Notes under the pieces: model-generated
Told to the model about the DNA's origin: nothing
Seen by the model: only the letters and a program-made list of their open reading frames with translations
Database searches by the model: none
Shown: one piece after another, positions 1 through 8,452 of the stretch
Position numbering within the stretch: position 1 is the stretch's first letter
Layout: every line of letters starts with the position of its first letter
Translations under genes and position numbers: made by a program
NCBI RefSeq assembly: GCF_023221775.1
Contig: NZ_JAKUDS010000008.1
Location: 19,701 to 83,700, forward strand
Direction of reading: 5' to 3'
DNA from: Enterococcus cecorum
Lineage (GTDB): Bacteria; Bacillota; Bacilli; Lactobacillales; Enterococcaceae
Length of the DNA stretch: 64,000 bases

Positions 1-243
1 TCGAATAATGCTTTTTTAAACCAATTAACCGCAGATGTGGCACAAATTAAAGTTATGGCTGGACCGGGAGAAGCCACCGCCCTTGGAAATATCATGATGC
101 AAATGCTGAATCAAGGTGAGTTTGACTCTATCCAGACCGCACGGAAAGTATTGGCAGATTCATTTGATTATGCCATTTACTTACCACAGAAAAATTATGA
201 TGACGTTTTGGCAAAATATCGTGAATTAATAACTAAAAAGTGA
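1..243 (+). CDS. rhaB: Rhamnulokinase, C-terminal part (truncated by window edge)
   Basis: The reading frame is open from base 1 to a TGA at 241-243, so this is the last 80 codons of a longer gene. The peptide contains NNAFLNQLTADV and then AGPGEATALGN, which corresponds to the C-terminal signature of FGGY-family rhamnulokinases. The enzyme phosphorylates L-rhamnulose in the cytoplasm. It lies 60 bases ahead of rhaA in the same direction, and the order rhaB-rhaA-rhaD-lactaldehyde reductase fits a rhamnose operon. The internal GTG at 37 is not a real start because homology continues upstream of it. The identification rests on this tail and on context. Confidence 0.88.
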   Translation, partial: SNNAFLNQLTADVAQIKVMAGPGEATALGNIMMQMLNQGEFDSIQTARKVLADSFDYAIYLPQKNYDDVLAKYRELITKK

Positions 244-303
244 GTCAACTAATTTATATATTGAAGATAAAATAATATTTATCAAAGTGAGAGGATGAAT
301 GAA

Positions 304-1557
304 ATGACTACAGTTGCAGAAAAATATGCACAAGCAAAAGAAAAATATGCGCAAATCGGTGTGGATACGGATGCAGCATTAAAAAAATTACAAGATGTGA
401 AGATTTCGATGCATTGCTGGCAAGGCGATGATGTCAAAGGTTTTTTATTCCCAGAGGGTGAGTTAACTGGAGGAATTATGTCTACTGGTAATTACCCAGG
501 TGCAGCACATACGCCCCAAGAATTACGCCAAGATTTAGAAAAAGCTTTCTCATTGATTCCAGGGAAACATAAATTGAATTTACATGCGATTTATCTTGAT
601 ACGGATGAAAAAGTGGACTTAGATGAAATCGAACCACGACACTTTGAAACTTGGGTCAAATGGGCCAAAGAACAAGGGGTTGGTTTAGACTTCAACCCAA
701 CGTTTTTCTCTCATCCAATGTTAAAAGATGGCTATACCCTTGCCCATCCAGATAAAGAAGTGCGTGATTTTTGGATTGAACATGGTAAACGCAGTCGTAA
801 AATTGCTGCTTACTTCGGAAAAGAATTAGGCCAAACAAGTATTAACAATTTCTGGGTACCCGATGGCATGAAGGATAACCCAATCGATCGCTATACTCCT
901 AGAAAACGTTTGATGGAATCTTTAGACGAAATTTTTGCGGAAAGCTTGCCAGAAGAATATACACAAGAAGCCGTAGAAAGTAAATTATTTGGAGTTGGCG
1001 CCGAAAGCTATACTGTGGGTTCACATGAATTTTACATGGGCTATGGTCTTACTCGGAATAAATTAATCTGCCTAGATGCTGGACATTTTCATCCAACTGA
1101 AGTGATTTCAAATAAACTTTCCTCATTAGCTTTGTTTAGTAAAGGCATAATGCTTCATGTGAGTCGTCCCGTACGTTGGGATAGTGACCATGTCGTGATT
1201 ATGGATGACGAATTACAAGAAATCGCCAAAGAAATCATTCGCAACGACCTGTTAGATAAAACGAATATTGGCTTGGACTTCTTTGATGCAACGATTAACC
1301 GTTTAGCTGCTTGGGTCATCGGTACACGTAATACGCAAAAAGCCCTACTTAAAGCCATGTTAGAACCAACTGAAAAATTAAAACAAATGGAATTAGACTT
1401 TGACTTCACGGCACGTTTAGCTTATACCGAAGAATTAAAAGACTTCCCATTTGCTGATGTATGGAATTACTTCTGTGAAATCAATAATGTGCCTGTGGGA
1501 CTTGCTTGGTATGATGAAGTTAAAAAATACGAAGAAGAAGTATTGTTAAAGCGCTAA
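304..1557 (+). CDS. rhaA: L-rhamnose isomerase
   Basis: Converts L-rhamnose to L-rhamnulose, a cytoplasmic metal-dependent step. The 417-residue protein has the usual family length, and many RhaA stretches are visible, for example [10 protein letters not shown] near the N-terminus, FNPTFFSHP, and [13 protein letters not shown] followed by [10 protein letters not shown], where His and Asp metal ligands sit. An ATG at 295 also exists, but the purine-rich GAGAGG at 289-294 abuts it. The ATG at 304 has a 9-base spacing and gives the conventional N-terminus [12 protein letters not shown]. The gene is followed after 19 bases by rhaD, so the two are probably cotranscribed. Confidence 0.96.
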   Translation: MTTVAEKYAQAKEKYAQIGVDTDAALKKLQDVKISMHCWQGDDVKGFLFPEGELTGGIMSTGNYPGAAHTPQELRQDLEKAFSLIPGKHKLNLHAIYLDTDEKVDLDEIEPRHFETWVKWAKEQGVGLDFNPTFFSHPMLKDGYTLAHPDKEVRDFWIEHGKRSRKIAAYFGKELGQTSINNFWVPDGMKDNPIDRYTPRKRLMESLDEIFAESLPEEYTQEAVESKLFGVGAESYTVGSHEFYMGYGLTRNKLICLDAGHFHPTEVISNKLSSLALFSKGIMLHVSRPVRWDSDHVVIMDDELQEIAKEIIRNDLLDKTNIGLDFFDATINRLAAWVIGTRNTQKALLKAMLEPTEKLKQMELDFDFTARLAYTEELKDFPFADVWNYFCEINNVPVGLAWYDEVKKYEEEVLLKR

Positions 1558-1576
1558 CAAAGGAGTATAATAACTA

Positions 1577-2392
1577 ATGAAAGATGTAGTAAACGCAAAA
1601 TTTGTACAAGAAATGATTGAAGTGACTAGCAATATGTATCGCTTAGGCTGGGATGAAAGAAATGGGGGTAATGTTTCTTACCTTCTTGATGAAGCCCAAG
1701 TAGCGGAAGTTTTGGATGTGCATCATGTTATCCGTACCTTGCCTTTAGCTTTTGATGCGAGCCAATTAGCGGGACGTTACTTTATTGCAACAGGTTCTGG
1801 GAAGTACTTTAAAAATGTTGCCAGCAATCCAAGCGAATGTTTAGGAATTTTCCGCATTGCTAAAGATGGTCGTACCCTTGAATTACTTTGGGGATTTGAT
1901 AATGATAGCAAACCAACTTCAGAATTACCATCTCACTTGATGAGTCATATTGCTCGTTTAAGTGTGGACCCTGAAAACCGTATTGTCATGCACTGTCACG
2001 CGACACACCTATTAGCTATGACTTTCACCCACTCATTAGCAGAACGTGACTTTACCCGTACTTTATGGCAAATGTGTACGGAATGTTTAGTGGTCTTTCC
2101 AGAAGGTGTTAGTACCATTCCGTGGCTAGTTCCTGGTACAAGTGAAATTGGTGAAGCAACAGCCGCAAAAATGAAAGAAACACGTTTGGTTGTATGGCCA
2201 TTCCACGGTATTTACGGCAGCGGGAAAGACATGGATGAAACATTTGGTCTCATTGAAACGGCCGAAAAAGCGGCACAAATTTATACATTAACTCAAGCAC
2301 AGGGTGGCGTTAAGCAAACCATTTCTGATACTAATTTACACAACTTAGCCGATGCTTTTCATGTGACACCGCGTGCTGGTTATTTAGATTAA
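1577..2392 (+). CDS. rhaD: Rhamnulose-1-phosphate aldolase
   Basis: Class II (zinc) aldolase of 271 aa that cleaves L-rhamnulose 1-phosphate to dihydroxyacetone phosphate and L-lactaldehyde. Visible features include ATGSGKYFKN near residue 71, the SELPSH segment with the likely catalytic Glu116, the zinc-binding HCH at His139 and His141, and a C-terminal WPFHGIYGSG that should supply the third His. Spacing to the upstream isomerase is 19 bases with an AAAGGAG ribosome site, which indicates one operon. The lactaldehyde product is handled by the dehydrogenase that follows. Confidence 0.96.
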   Translation: MKDVVNAKFVQEMIEVTSNMYRLGWDERNGGNVSYLLDEAQVAEVLDVHHVIRTLPLAFDASQLAGRYFIATGSGKYFKNVASNPSECLGIFRIAKDGRTLELLWGFDNDSKPTSELPSHLMSHIARLSVDPENRIVMHCHATHLLAMTFTHSLAERDFTRTLWQMCTECLVVFPEGVSTIPWLVPGTSEIGEATAAKMKETRLVVWPFHGIYGSGKDMDETFGLIETAEKAAQIYTLTQAQGGVKQTISDTNLHNLADAFHVTPRAGYLD

Positions 2393-2400
2393 GAAAACTT

Positions 2401-2426
2401 CCCCAAATCAGATTTCTGAGGCGGGG
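2401..2426 (+). other. Hairpin between rhaD and the lactaldehyde reductase gene
   Basis: CCCC at 2401-2404 pairs with GGGG at 2423-2426, and TCAG at 2408-2411 pairs with CTGA at 2416-2419. No run of T follows, so it is not a classical terminator. It may be an mRNA processing or stability element in the 160-base gap. The rest of the gap holds purine-rich stretches (2473-2477, 2492-2498) and no clear second promoter. Confidence 0.4.
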
Positions 2427-2552
2427 CGTTCTCTTAAATTAATTAGTGAAAAACATCACTATAATAATGATGGAGGATTTAAGAATTTGAGTGGAGGGAT
2501 AAATAATTTTGCTCAATTCTGAACAATAAAATGACAGCAAGGAGATATTACT

Positions 2553-3704
2553 ATGACAAACCGTATGATTCTAAACGAAACTTCTTATTTTGGTAAAGGA
2601 GCAATTCAACATATTCCTGAAGAAGTGACCAAACGCCAATTAAAGAAAGCGTTGATCGTCACTGATAAAGGATTAGTTAAAGCAGGTCTTTTAGCAAAAA
2701 TTACTGATTTATTAGATGCGAACCAATTAGCTTATGAAGTCTATGATGAAATTGTGCCAAATCCAACTGTTGCAGTAGTTAAAAAAGGGATTGAAGTATA
2801 CAAAGATAGTCAAGCCGATTATCTATTAGCTTTAGGTGGAGGTTCATCAATGGATACTGCTAAAGCAATCGGGATTATTATCAACAACCCTGAATTTGGC
2901 GATGTGGTGAGTCTTGAAGGGGTGGCACCAACGAAAAATCCGAGTGTCCCTATTTTAGCGATTCCAACAACTTCTGGTACAGCTGCTGAAGTAACGATTA
3001 ACTATGTGATTACCGATGAAGAAAAGAAACGTAAATTTGTTTGTGTGGATGTCCATGATATTCCAGCTGTAGCGTTTGTCGATAGTGAAATGATGCTAGG
3101 AATGCCTAAATCACTAGCTGCAGCAACTGGGATGGATGCGTTAACTCATGCGATTGAAGGGTATATTACAAAAGGTGCCTGGGAAATGACCGATATGCTT
3201 CACTTAAAAGCGATTGAAATTATTGCGCATTCCTTACGTCGATCAGTGGCTGGCGATTTAAAAGGCCGTGAAGAAATGGCTTTAGGTCAATACATTGCTG
3301 GGATGGGATTTTCTAATGTTGGTTTAGGTCTTGTGCACGGAATGGCTCACCCACTAGGCGCCTGGTATGATACACCACATGGAGTGGCAAACGCAATTTT
3401 ATTACCAACTGTTATGGATTATAACAAAGAATATACAGGTGAAAAATATCGTGATATTGCCAAAGCGATGGGGGTTGCTGGTGTAGATGAAATGACTTTA
3501 GATGAAGCCAGAACAGCTGCCGTGGATGCCGTTCGTCAATTAGGTAAAGATGTTGGGATTCCAAGTACTTTAACTGAAGTTGGATTCAAAGAAGAAGATA
3601 TCGAATTAGTGGCTAAAGATGCTCTTAACGATGTCTGCACAGGCGGCAACCCACGCGACACCAACGTAGAAGAAATCATCGAACTATACAGATCGTTATT
3701 ATAA
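2553..3704 (+). CDS. fucO: Lactaldehyde reductase (iron-containing alcohol dehydrogenase)
   Basis: Group III iron-dependent alcohol dehydrogenase of 383 aa, which reduces L-lactaldehyde to 1,2-propanediol with NADH. The dinucleotide-binding GGGSSMDTAKA lies near residues 95-105. The metal site is visible as AMDALTHAIEGY (Asp and His) and as GLVHGMAHPLGAWYDTPHG (two His). The AAGGAG ribosome site precedes the ATG at 2553. Its position behind rhaD argues for a role in rhamnose fermentation. Close relatives act on other diols and alcohols, so substrate assignment depends on the context. Confidence 0.92.
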   Translation: MTNRMILNETSYFGKGAIQHIPEEVTKRQLKKALIVTDKGLVKAGLLAKITDLLDANQLAYEVYDEIVPNPTVAVVKKGIEVYKDSQADYLLALGGGSSMDTAKAIGIIINNPEFGDVVSLEGVAPTKNPSVPILAIPTTSGTAAEVTINYVITDEEKKRKFVCVDVHDIPAVAFVDSEMMLGMPKSLAAATGMDALTHAIEGYITKGAWEMTDMLHLKAIEIIAHSLRRSVAGDLKGREEMALGQYIAGMGFSNVGLGLVHGMAHPLGAWYDTPHGVANAILLPTVMDYNKEYTGEKYRDIAKAMGVAGVDEMTLDEARTAAVDAVRQLGKDVGIPSTLTEVGFKEEDIELVAKDALNDVCTGGNPRDTNVEEIIELYRSLL

Positions 3705-3708
3705 GGTT

Positions 3709-3826
3709 GTAAATCGACTCGATCAGCTACGAGCGGATAAGGTTGTCCAGAACGTCGGGAAAGTCAGCGAAGTAAAGACTTTCCCAGACGAGCTGGCTTA
3801 TACGCCGAAGTAGCTAGTCGATTTAT
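3709..3826. repeat. Long nested palindrome A (BOX-like extragenic element)
   Basis: The block folds on itself almost completely. TAAATCGACT (3710-3719) plus AGCTAC (3725-3730) pair with GTAGCT plus AGTCGATTTA (3810-3825). Inside this, GCG/ATAAG/CCAG pair with CTGG/CTTAT/CGC. The tip is CGTC plus GGGAAAGTC against GACTTTCCC plus GACG. The unpaired bulges lie mostly on the 5' side. It starts directly behind the lactaldehyde reductase stop. No ORF is present. It resembles the nested-hairpin intergenic repeats of streptococci in style, but I do not recognise the family. Confidence 0.6.
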
Positions 3827-3838
3827 ACCGTCAAATAA

Positions 3839-3960
3839 GGTCGTGAAGCAGCTCGCTCAGACTTGAAGAAATTCGTGTGCTTACCTACCACTGTAAAAAT
3901 CGGATGAAAGGAGATTTTTACAAGTGGGAGGGCGAATTTCCCAAAGTCTAGCTGCCGAAC
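3839..3960. repeat. Long nested palindrome B (same architecture)
   Basis: Begins with AAGGTCGTGAAGCA, a string that recurs at 47338-47351. GCAGCT (3848-3853) pairs with AGCTGC (3950-3955), AGACTT with AAGTCT, AAATTCG with CGAATTT, CCTACCACT with AGTGGGAGG, and GTAAAAATC with GATTTTTAC around an 11-base loop. Asymmetric bulges separate the stem blocks, as in palindrome A. A small perfect hairpin GAGCTG/CAGCTC follows at 3979-3997. The rest of the gap to 4060 shows no gene. Confidence 0.6.
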
Positions 3961-4072
3961 GCCGTGGATCAAGGATGTGAGCTGGGTCGGTCAGCTCCAA
4001 GCAGCTAAGGTTTCCGGAATGACTTGCTTAGTTGTGAGTCCAGTGTAAAATTTCCGTTCCTAAAAATAAGCA

Positions 4073-4104
4073 AAAGTCCTGGCGTATTACTGGGACTTTT
4101 TGTC
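4073..4104 (+). terminator. Rho-independent terminator
   Basis: AAAAGTCC and GGGACTTTTT enclose a loop of about 12 bases and end in a T run. It closes the intergenic palindrome block and insulates the next promoter at 4164. Confidence 0.7.
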
Positions 4105-4163
4105 TGTCGTGATAAATTTTTTCTATATCTCGGACTTTTACAACATTTGTCGGGTTTTGTTGT

Positions 4164-4192
4164 TTGCATTTTCAAAATTTTTTGGCTAAACT
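4164..4192 (+). promoter_or_regulatory. Promoter of the flavin reductase gene
   Basis: TTGCAT at 4164-4169 and TAAACT at 4187-4192 are separated by exactly 17 bases, 37 bases before the ATG at 4230. Confidence 0.55.
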
Positions 4193-4229
4193 AAACACGT
4201 AATCAAGAAATGAAAGGAATTAATAACTT

Positions 4230-4772
4230 ATGAAAAACATTTTATTTATCGTTGGTTCATTGCGTGAAGGTTCATTTAACCATCAATTAGCCGCTAAAGC
4301 AGAACAAGCATTAGCAGGTAAAGCAAACGTTACATATTTAGATTATAAAGAAGTACCTGTGTTCAACCAAGACTTAGAAACACCTGTACTACCATCTGTT
4401 GCCAAAGTTCGTGAAGCAATCCAAGCAGCTGATGCAATCTGGATTTTCTCACCAATTTACAACTTTGCAATCCCTGGACCAGTTAAAAACTTATTAGACT
4501 GGGCAAGCCGTGCATTAGATTTATCTGATCCAACTGGCCCTTCAGCATTACAAGACAAAGTGGTTACTGTTTCTTCAGTAGCAAACGGTGGACATGATCA
4601 ATTATTCGCTGCCTACCAAGCATTATTACCATTCATCCGTACACAAGTGGTTGGTGATTTCACTGGCACACGCGTAAACGACGAAGCTTGGGGAACTGGT
4701 GAATTAGTCTTAACTGATGAAGCACAAGCAAGCTTAGAAAAACAAGCAGAACAATTATTAGCTGCTTTATAA
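4230..4772 (+). CDS. NADPH-dependent FMN reductase family flavoprotein
   Basis: Cytoplasmic 180-residue protein with the flavodoxin-like fold of NAD(P)H-dependent FMN reductases and quinone or azo reductases. The N-terminal [14 protein letters not shown] is the phosphate-binding loop for FMN, and [20 protein letters not shown] is the typical second flavin-contact region. It stands alone between its own promoter and a terminator. The likely role is two-electron reduction of quinones, azo compounds or other electrophiles. The natural substrate cannot be read from the sequence. Confidence 0.85.
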   Translation: MKNILFIVGSLREGSFNHQLAAKAEQALAGKANVTYLDYKEVPVFNQDLETPVLPSVAKVREAIQAADAIWIFSPIYNFAIPGPVKNLLDWASRALDLSDPTGPSALQDKVVTVSSVANGGHDQLFAAYQALLPFIRTQVVGDFTGTRVNDEAWGTGELVLTDEAQASLEKQAEQLLAAL

Positions 4773-4787
4773 TTTTAAGATTTTTAA

Positions 4788-4827
4788 ACAGGCATCCTTT
4801 TTCACTAGAGGGTGCTTGTTTTTTTTC
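4788..4827 (+). terminator. Rho-independent terminator of the flavin reductase gene
   Basis: ACAGGCATCC pairs with GGGTGCTTGT with two bulged bases, and is followed by eight T. Confidence 0.8.
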
Positions 4828-4839
4828 GTTTTAGGAAAA

Positions 4840-5046
4840 GAGTTTTACAGTTGTTTGCGAGAATATTTTTGGAAAAGGTTGATATATCAGTGTTTTTCGT
4901 ACTTATCATGCTCGTTGAAATTTGCGTACTTTTTCTAGGAAGTAAGATTTGAGTTTTACAGTTGCTAGCCTAAGAATTGTATAGAAAGGTTGCTATATCA
5001 AGGTTTTTGATGGAATATAGCTGAATCTATTTTGCGTACTTTTTTG
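4840..5046. repeat. Imperfect tandem duplication with a 110-base unit
   Basis: Two diverged copies start with GAGTTTTACAGTTG (4840 and 4951), continue through AAAGGTTGNTATATCA, and end with TTTGCGTACTTTTT (4921 and 5031). The middle of each unit has drifted. No ORF is conserved between the copies. The region lies between two convergent terminators and fills the otherwise gene-free 4830-5070 stretch. Confidence 0.6.
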
Positions 5047-5071
5047 ATTGCGTCCACGAGCGATGGTTGAT

Positions 5072-5109
5072 AAAAAACACCCAACTAGGCTTAGGTGCTT
5101 AGCTGGGTG
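5072..5109 (-). terminator. Terminator of the ohr gene
   Basis: CACCCAACTA and TAGCTGGGTG form a stem. On the minus strand it is followed by a T run (the A run at 5072-5077 on the plus strand), so it acts on transcripts coming from ohr. Confidence 0.75.
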
Positions 5110-5124
5110 GGTTTTGGTTTATCA

Positions 5125-5529
5125 TTAAATAATTTCGAATTGTACATCGATATTGTTGCGAGTTGCTTTTGAGTAAGGGCATACTTGGTGAGCCGCTGCG
5201 ACTAATTCTTCTGCTTTTTCTTTTGTTGCCCCTTCAAGATGAACTTCTAAAGTCACGGCTACGCTAAATCCTTCTACTTCATCAGACATCAAGGATACAC
5301 GCGCACTCACTTCGCTTGGGTAAGTTTCGCCAGCGTTTTCCATTACTAAGCCTAATGCACCGTTAAAGCAAGCACTGTATGCTGCTGCGAATAATTGTTC
5401 TGGGTTAGTTGCATTTTCGACACGTTTACCTGGAGCTGTTGTTTTAAAGGCAAAAGAGTGGTCTGGTGAAAAGACTTCTCCTTCGCGTCCACCGATACTA
5501 GTTACTTTTGTTTCGTAAATTTTCTTCAT
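5125..5529 (-). CDS. ohr: Organic hydroperoxide resistance protein
   Basis: Ohr/OsmC family thiol peroxidase of 134 aa that reduces organic and lipid hydroperoxides in the cytoplasm. Both redox cysteines are in family context: AAAYSACFNGAL (peroxidatic) and VCPYSKATRNN (resolving). The VCPYSKATR segment favours Ohr over OsmC. The start overlaps the end of the MarR-type gene upstream by 32 bases, so the pair is translationally coupled and probably derepressed together by peroxide. Confidence 0.94.
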   Translation of the reverse strand: MKKIYETKVTSIGGREGEVFSPDHSFAFKTTAPGKRVENATNPEQLFAAAYSACFNGALGLVMENAGETYPSEVSARVSLMSDEVEGFSVAVTLEVHLEGATKEKAEELVAAAHQVCPYSKATRNNIDVQFEII

Positions 5530-5959
5530 GATTAAGCCCTCCTAAGGTTTGAGTAAGTGTTTGTAGTTGTTGCATCAAAGAAAAATAATACGTTTCATCC
5601 GATGTCAAATCACTTAAACAATGCCCGACCGTTTGCAGCAAGTCCTCTTTCACTTCCTTGGCTTTTGGCGTTAGAGAAATCAATACGCGACGTTCATCAT
5701 TAAAATCTCGTGTGCGCATCACATATTCTCTTGCTTCTAGGCGTTTGATTAAAGGAGTCAGCGTCCCACTATCCAAAGACAAAATCTCACCCAATTCTGA
5801 AACACTTAAATGATCTTTTTCGTACAAAGCCAAGAGCGTTAAGTATTGCGGATAAGTTAAATCAAAGGGCGCTAAAATCTTACTATATAGGCGATTGAAT
5901 TCTTTTTGTGCTTGATATAAAGCAAAACACAGTTGATCTTTGACAATTGGTTGAATCAT
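5498..5959 (-). CDS. ohrR: Peroxide-sensing MarR-family repressor OhrR
   Basis: MarR-type winged-helix repressor of 153 aa. The segment KDQLCFALY places a single reactive cysteine at residue 11, equivalent to the sensing cysteine of Bacillus OhrR. DLTYPQYLTLLALYE and LDSGTLTPLIKRLE are characteristic family stretches. DERRVLISLT forms the wing. Oxidation of this cysteine normally releases DNA. It shares a transcript with ohr and is probably autoregulated through the palindromic sequence just upstream. Confidence 0.92.
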   Translation of the reverse strand: MIQPIVKDQLCFALYQAQKEFNRLYSKILAPFDLTYPQYLTLLALYEKDHLSVSELGEILSLDSGTLTPLIKRLEAREYVMRTRDFNDERRVLISLTPKAKEVKEDLLQTVGHCLSDLTSDETYYFSLMQQLQTLTQTLGGLNHEENLRNKSN

Positions 5960-5980
5960 ATTCTTTTCCTTTCACATTTA

Positions 5981-6004
5981 CATTGTACACAATTTAATTT
6001 TACA
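5981..6004 (-). promoter_or_regulatory. Probable OhrR operator
   Basis: ATTGTACACAAT at 5982-5993 followed by AATTTTACAA forms a pair of AT-rich inverted repeats similar to the TACAATT-AATTGTA operators of OhrR. It lies 22-45 bases upstream of the ohrR start codon. Binding is inferred. Confidence 0.5.
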
Positions 6005-6023
6005 AAGCGAATTATTTGCTCAA

Positions 6024-6287
6024 CTATTTTTTCATGATGAGTTGGATGGCTTGGTTGATTTTTTCTTCTCTTTCTTCAGGGTTTTCGCATTCTTCTTCTA
6101 AACATTTACGAAAATTCTCAGCCACTAAAAGTCCCATTACACGGTCAATACTAGAACGTGCGGCACTAAGCTGAGTAACGATATCGATACATTCTTTTTC
6201 TTCTTCAATCATCTTCAATACACCGCGAATTTGGCCTTCAGCTCTTTTTAGGCGATGGGTTAGTTTGGTTTTATCGGTTACAGGCAT
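6024..6287 (-). CDS. cstR: CsoR/CstR-family persulfide-sensing repressor
   Basis: All-helical DUF156 regulator of 87 aa. Two cysteines, Cys33 and Cys62, occupy the dithiol sensing positions. The position four residues before Cys62, a copper-ligand His in CsoR, is Asn58 here, which speaks for a persulfide sensor rather than a copper sensor. It is divergent from a rhodanese and CoA-disulfide reductase operon. Near-identical half sites ATACC/GGTAT lie before both transcription units, so it should repress both and itself. CstR is established in Staphylococcus and Enterococcus. Confidence 0.87.
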   Translation of the reverse strand: MPVTDKTKLTHRLKRAEGQIRGVLKMIEEEKECIDIVTQLSAARSSIDRVMGLLVAENFRKCLEEECENPEEREEKINQAIQLIMKK

Positions 6288-6310
6288 GGTTTCACCTCAT
6301 TTCAATCTAT

Positions 6311-6326
6311 ATACCATACTAGGTAC
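6311..6326. promoter_or_regulatory. CstR operator, cstR side
   Basis: ATACC at 6311-6315 and GGTAC at 6322-6326 with a six-base centre, an imperfect match to the second site at 6398. It lies 25-40 bases before the cstR start. Confidence 0.5.
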
Positions 6327-6397
6327 TATACTGAAAAAGTAAAAAATTGTCCAGTCTCATTCAAAATGATTGACAAAAGGTTGATTATCTATTATAA

Positions 6398-6413
6398 ATA
6401 CCCTATGAGGTAT
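6398..6413. promoter_or_regulatory. CstR operator, rhodanese side
   Basis: ATACCCTATGAGGTAT is a palindrome with perfect ATACC/GGTAT arms and a six-base centre. It sits 24 bases before the rhodanese ATG, directly upstream of the AGAGAGGAG ribosome site, where it would block transcription. Confidence 0.6.
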
Positions 6414-6436
6414 AAAAAGAGAGGAGCAAAATAGCC

Positions 6437-6751
6437 ATGTTTCATTGGTTTGTCAAAGTACCAAATATTTCTACAAGCGAATTAAAAAGTCAATTAAATC
6501 AAGAGGTTGTACTATTAGATGTGCGTACACCGGCTGAATACCGCAGTGGGCATATCAGAGGCGCTAAAAATGTACCGCTTAATCGCATCTCACAATATGA
6601 GGCAAAAGGGAAACAAACACATTATGTCATTTGCCAATCGGGGATGCGCAGTAAGCAAGCAGCTAAAATATTAGCGAAAAAAGGGATTCAAGTTGTTAAT
6701 GTCAAAGGCGGCATGAATGCTTGGACAGATCGCGTGATAGGAGGAAAATAA
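6437..6751 (+). CDS. Single-domain rhodanese sulfurtransferase
   Basis: A 104-residue rhodanese domain with active-site loop VICQSGMRS (Cys66) and the preceding VLLDVRTPAEYRSGHI motif. It should carry a persulfide on the cysteine. It is the first gene behind the CstR operator and is followed after one base by a CoA-disulfide reductase, so the two act together in handling reactive sulfur species or zero-valent sulfur. Confidence 0.9.
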   Translation: MFHWFVKVPNISTSELKSQLNQEVVLLDVRTPAEYRSGHIRGAKNVPLNRISQYEAKGKQTHYVICQSGMRSKQAAKILAKKGIQVVNVKGGMNAWTDRVIGGK

Positions 6752-6752
6752 C

Positions 6753-8390
6753 ATGAAAAAAGTCATTATTGTCGGTGGAGTCGCAGGGGGTATGTCTTGT
6801 GCTACCCGGTTAAGAAGGTTAATGGAAGAGGCGGAAATTACTGTTTTTGAAAAGGGGCCATATGTCTCTTTTGCTAACTGTGGCTTACCCTACCATGTAT
6901 CTGGAGAAATCGAGAACCGCGAGCAACTCTTGGTACAAACTGCGGAGAATTTAAAGAAACGTTTTGCCATCGATGTCCGGCCCAACCATGAAGTCGTAGC
7001 CATTGATCGTAAGGCTAAGACCGTCACAGTAAAAAATCAAGAGCAAGTATTTACCCAAGATTATGATGTATTGGTCTTGTCGCCAGGTGCTAAGCCGGTG
7101 GTGCCGAACTTTCCAGGTTTAGCTGAGGCGCAAAATGTATTTACAGTCCGTAATGTGCCGGATATTGATCGGATTATGGCGCATTTGCAACAACAAGCCA
7201 TTCAAAATGTGACCGTGGTAGGTGCTGGTTTTATTGGTTTAGAAATGGTCGAAAATCTTGCTAAACGCCAATTGCACGTGACTTTAATTGAAAAAGCCCC
7301 TCAAGTATTGCCTGCCTTAGATCCGGAAATGGCGGTTTTTGTAGAAAAAGAATTAATTAAAAATGGCGTGAACGTACTGACTAATCAAGGAGTGGCGGCT
7401 TTTAGCGAAAAGGGTCGAGAAGTTGTCTTAGAAGATGGGCAAGTGCTTAAAAGTGATTTGACGATTTTAGCGATTGGCGTCCAACCAGAGTCACGTTTGG
7501 CAAAAGAAGCCGGATTAACGCTAGGACTACGTGAGGCTATCGTGGTCGATGAAAATTATCGCACCTCAGACCCAAATATTTACGCAATTGGCGATGCGAT
7601 TTTAGTCACACAACACACCTCTAAGGAACAAACCTTGATTTCACTAGCTTCCCCTGCGAATCGTCAAGGGCGGCAGGTGGCAGACATCATTGCTGGACTT
7701 CCTCGAAAAAATAAAGGCAGTCTAGGTACCGCAATTGTCCGTACATTTGCGATGACAGCGGCCTTTACTGGATTAAATGAGCGCACCTTAAAACGTTTGG
7801 GAAAAAACTATCAAGTCGTGCATACATTAGGCAAACATCATGCCAGCTATTATCCACAGGCAACCGATATATTATTGAAATTACTTTTTGATCCTAAGAC
7901 AGGTGAAATCTTTGGGGCCCAAGCAGTTGGAGAAAATGGAGTTGATAAGCGAATCGATGTTTTAGCCACAGCGATTAAAGCAGGACTGACGGTAGAAGAT
8001 TTACCAGAACTCGAATTGACCTACGCACCGCCATTTGGTTCGGCAAAAGATCCAGTGAATATGATTGGTTATGCCGCTTTGAATCTAATGGAAGGTTTGA
8101 GCGAAAATGTACAGTGGTATGATTTAGCAAACGAGCTGAAAAATGGCGCGCAATTATTAGATGTACGCAATCCTGCTGAACTAACGAATGGTAAGTTTAC
8201 CAATGCTTTATCTATCCCGCTTGATGAATTGCGAACACGTTTGGTTGAACTAGATAAAAATCAGGCGTATATTGTAAGTTGTCACAGTGGTCAACGCAGT
8301 TATTTGGCTGAGCGTATCTTGAAACAACACGGCTTTAAGGTCAAAAACTTGGATGGCGCTTATTATTTGTATTCACATATCAACAAATAG
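6753..8390 (+). CDS. CoA-disulfide/CoA-persulfide reductase fused to rhodanese
   Basis: A 545-residue fusion. Residues 1-450 are a pyridine nucleotide-disulfide oxidoreductase: FAD-binding VGGVAGGMSCATRLRR, the single redox cysteine Cys43 in FANCGLPYHVSG, a second nucleotide site VVGAGFIGLEMVE, and YAIGDA near the FAD. Residues about 455-545 form a rhodanese domain with loop VSCHSGQRS (Cys510). This CoADR-rhodanese architecture reduces CoA persulfides or disulfides. The CstR operator upstream suggests induction by hydrogen sulfide-derived persulfides. Confidence 0.92.
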   Translation: MKKVIIVGGVAGGMSCATRLRRLMEEAEITVFEKGPYVSFANCGLPYHVSGEIENREQLLVQTAENLKKRFAIDVRPNHEVVAIDRKAKTVTVKNQEQVFTQDYDVLVLSPGAKPVVPNFPGLAEAQNVFTVRNVPDIDRIMAHLQQQAIQNVTVVGAGFIGLEMVENLAKRQLHVTLIEKAPQVLPALDPEMAVFVEKELIKNGVNVLTNQGVAAFSEKGREVVLEDGQVLKSDLTILAIGVQPESRLAKEAGLTLGLREAIVVDENYRTSDPNIYAIGDAILVTQHTSKEQTLISLASPANRQGRQVADIIAGLPRKNKGSLGTAIVRTFAMTAAFTGLNERTLKRLGKNYQVVHTLGKHHASYYPQATDILLKLLFDPKTGEIFGAQAVGENGVDKRIDVLATAIKAGLTVEDLPELELTYAPPFGSAKDPVNMIGYAALNLMEGLSENVQWYDLANELKNGAQLLDVRNPAELTNGKFTNALSIPLDELRTRLVELDKNQAYIVSCHSGQRSYLAERILKQHGFKVKNLDGAYYLYSHINK

Positions 8391-8452
8391 TCGCTATCTA
8401 AAGACTACTATTTATCAAAAAAATTCACATAGAACTCAAGGGGCTAAAATAG

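Noticed and set aside
3709..4060. Second group II intron or riboswitch
   Set aside because: The block has long stems but none of the conserved intron strings seen at 53698, and no known riboswitch core.
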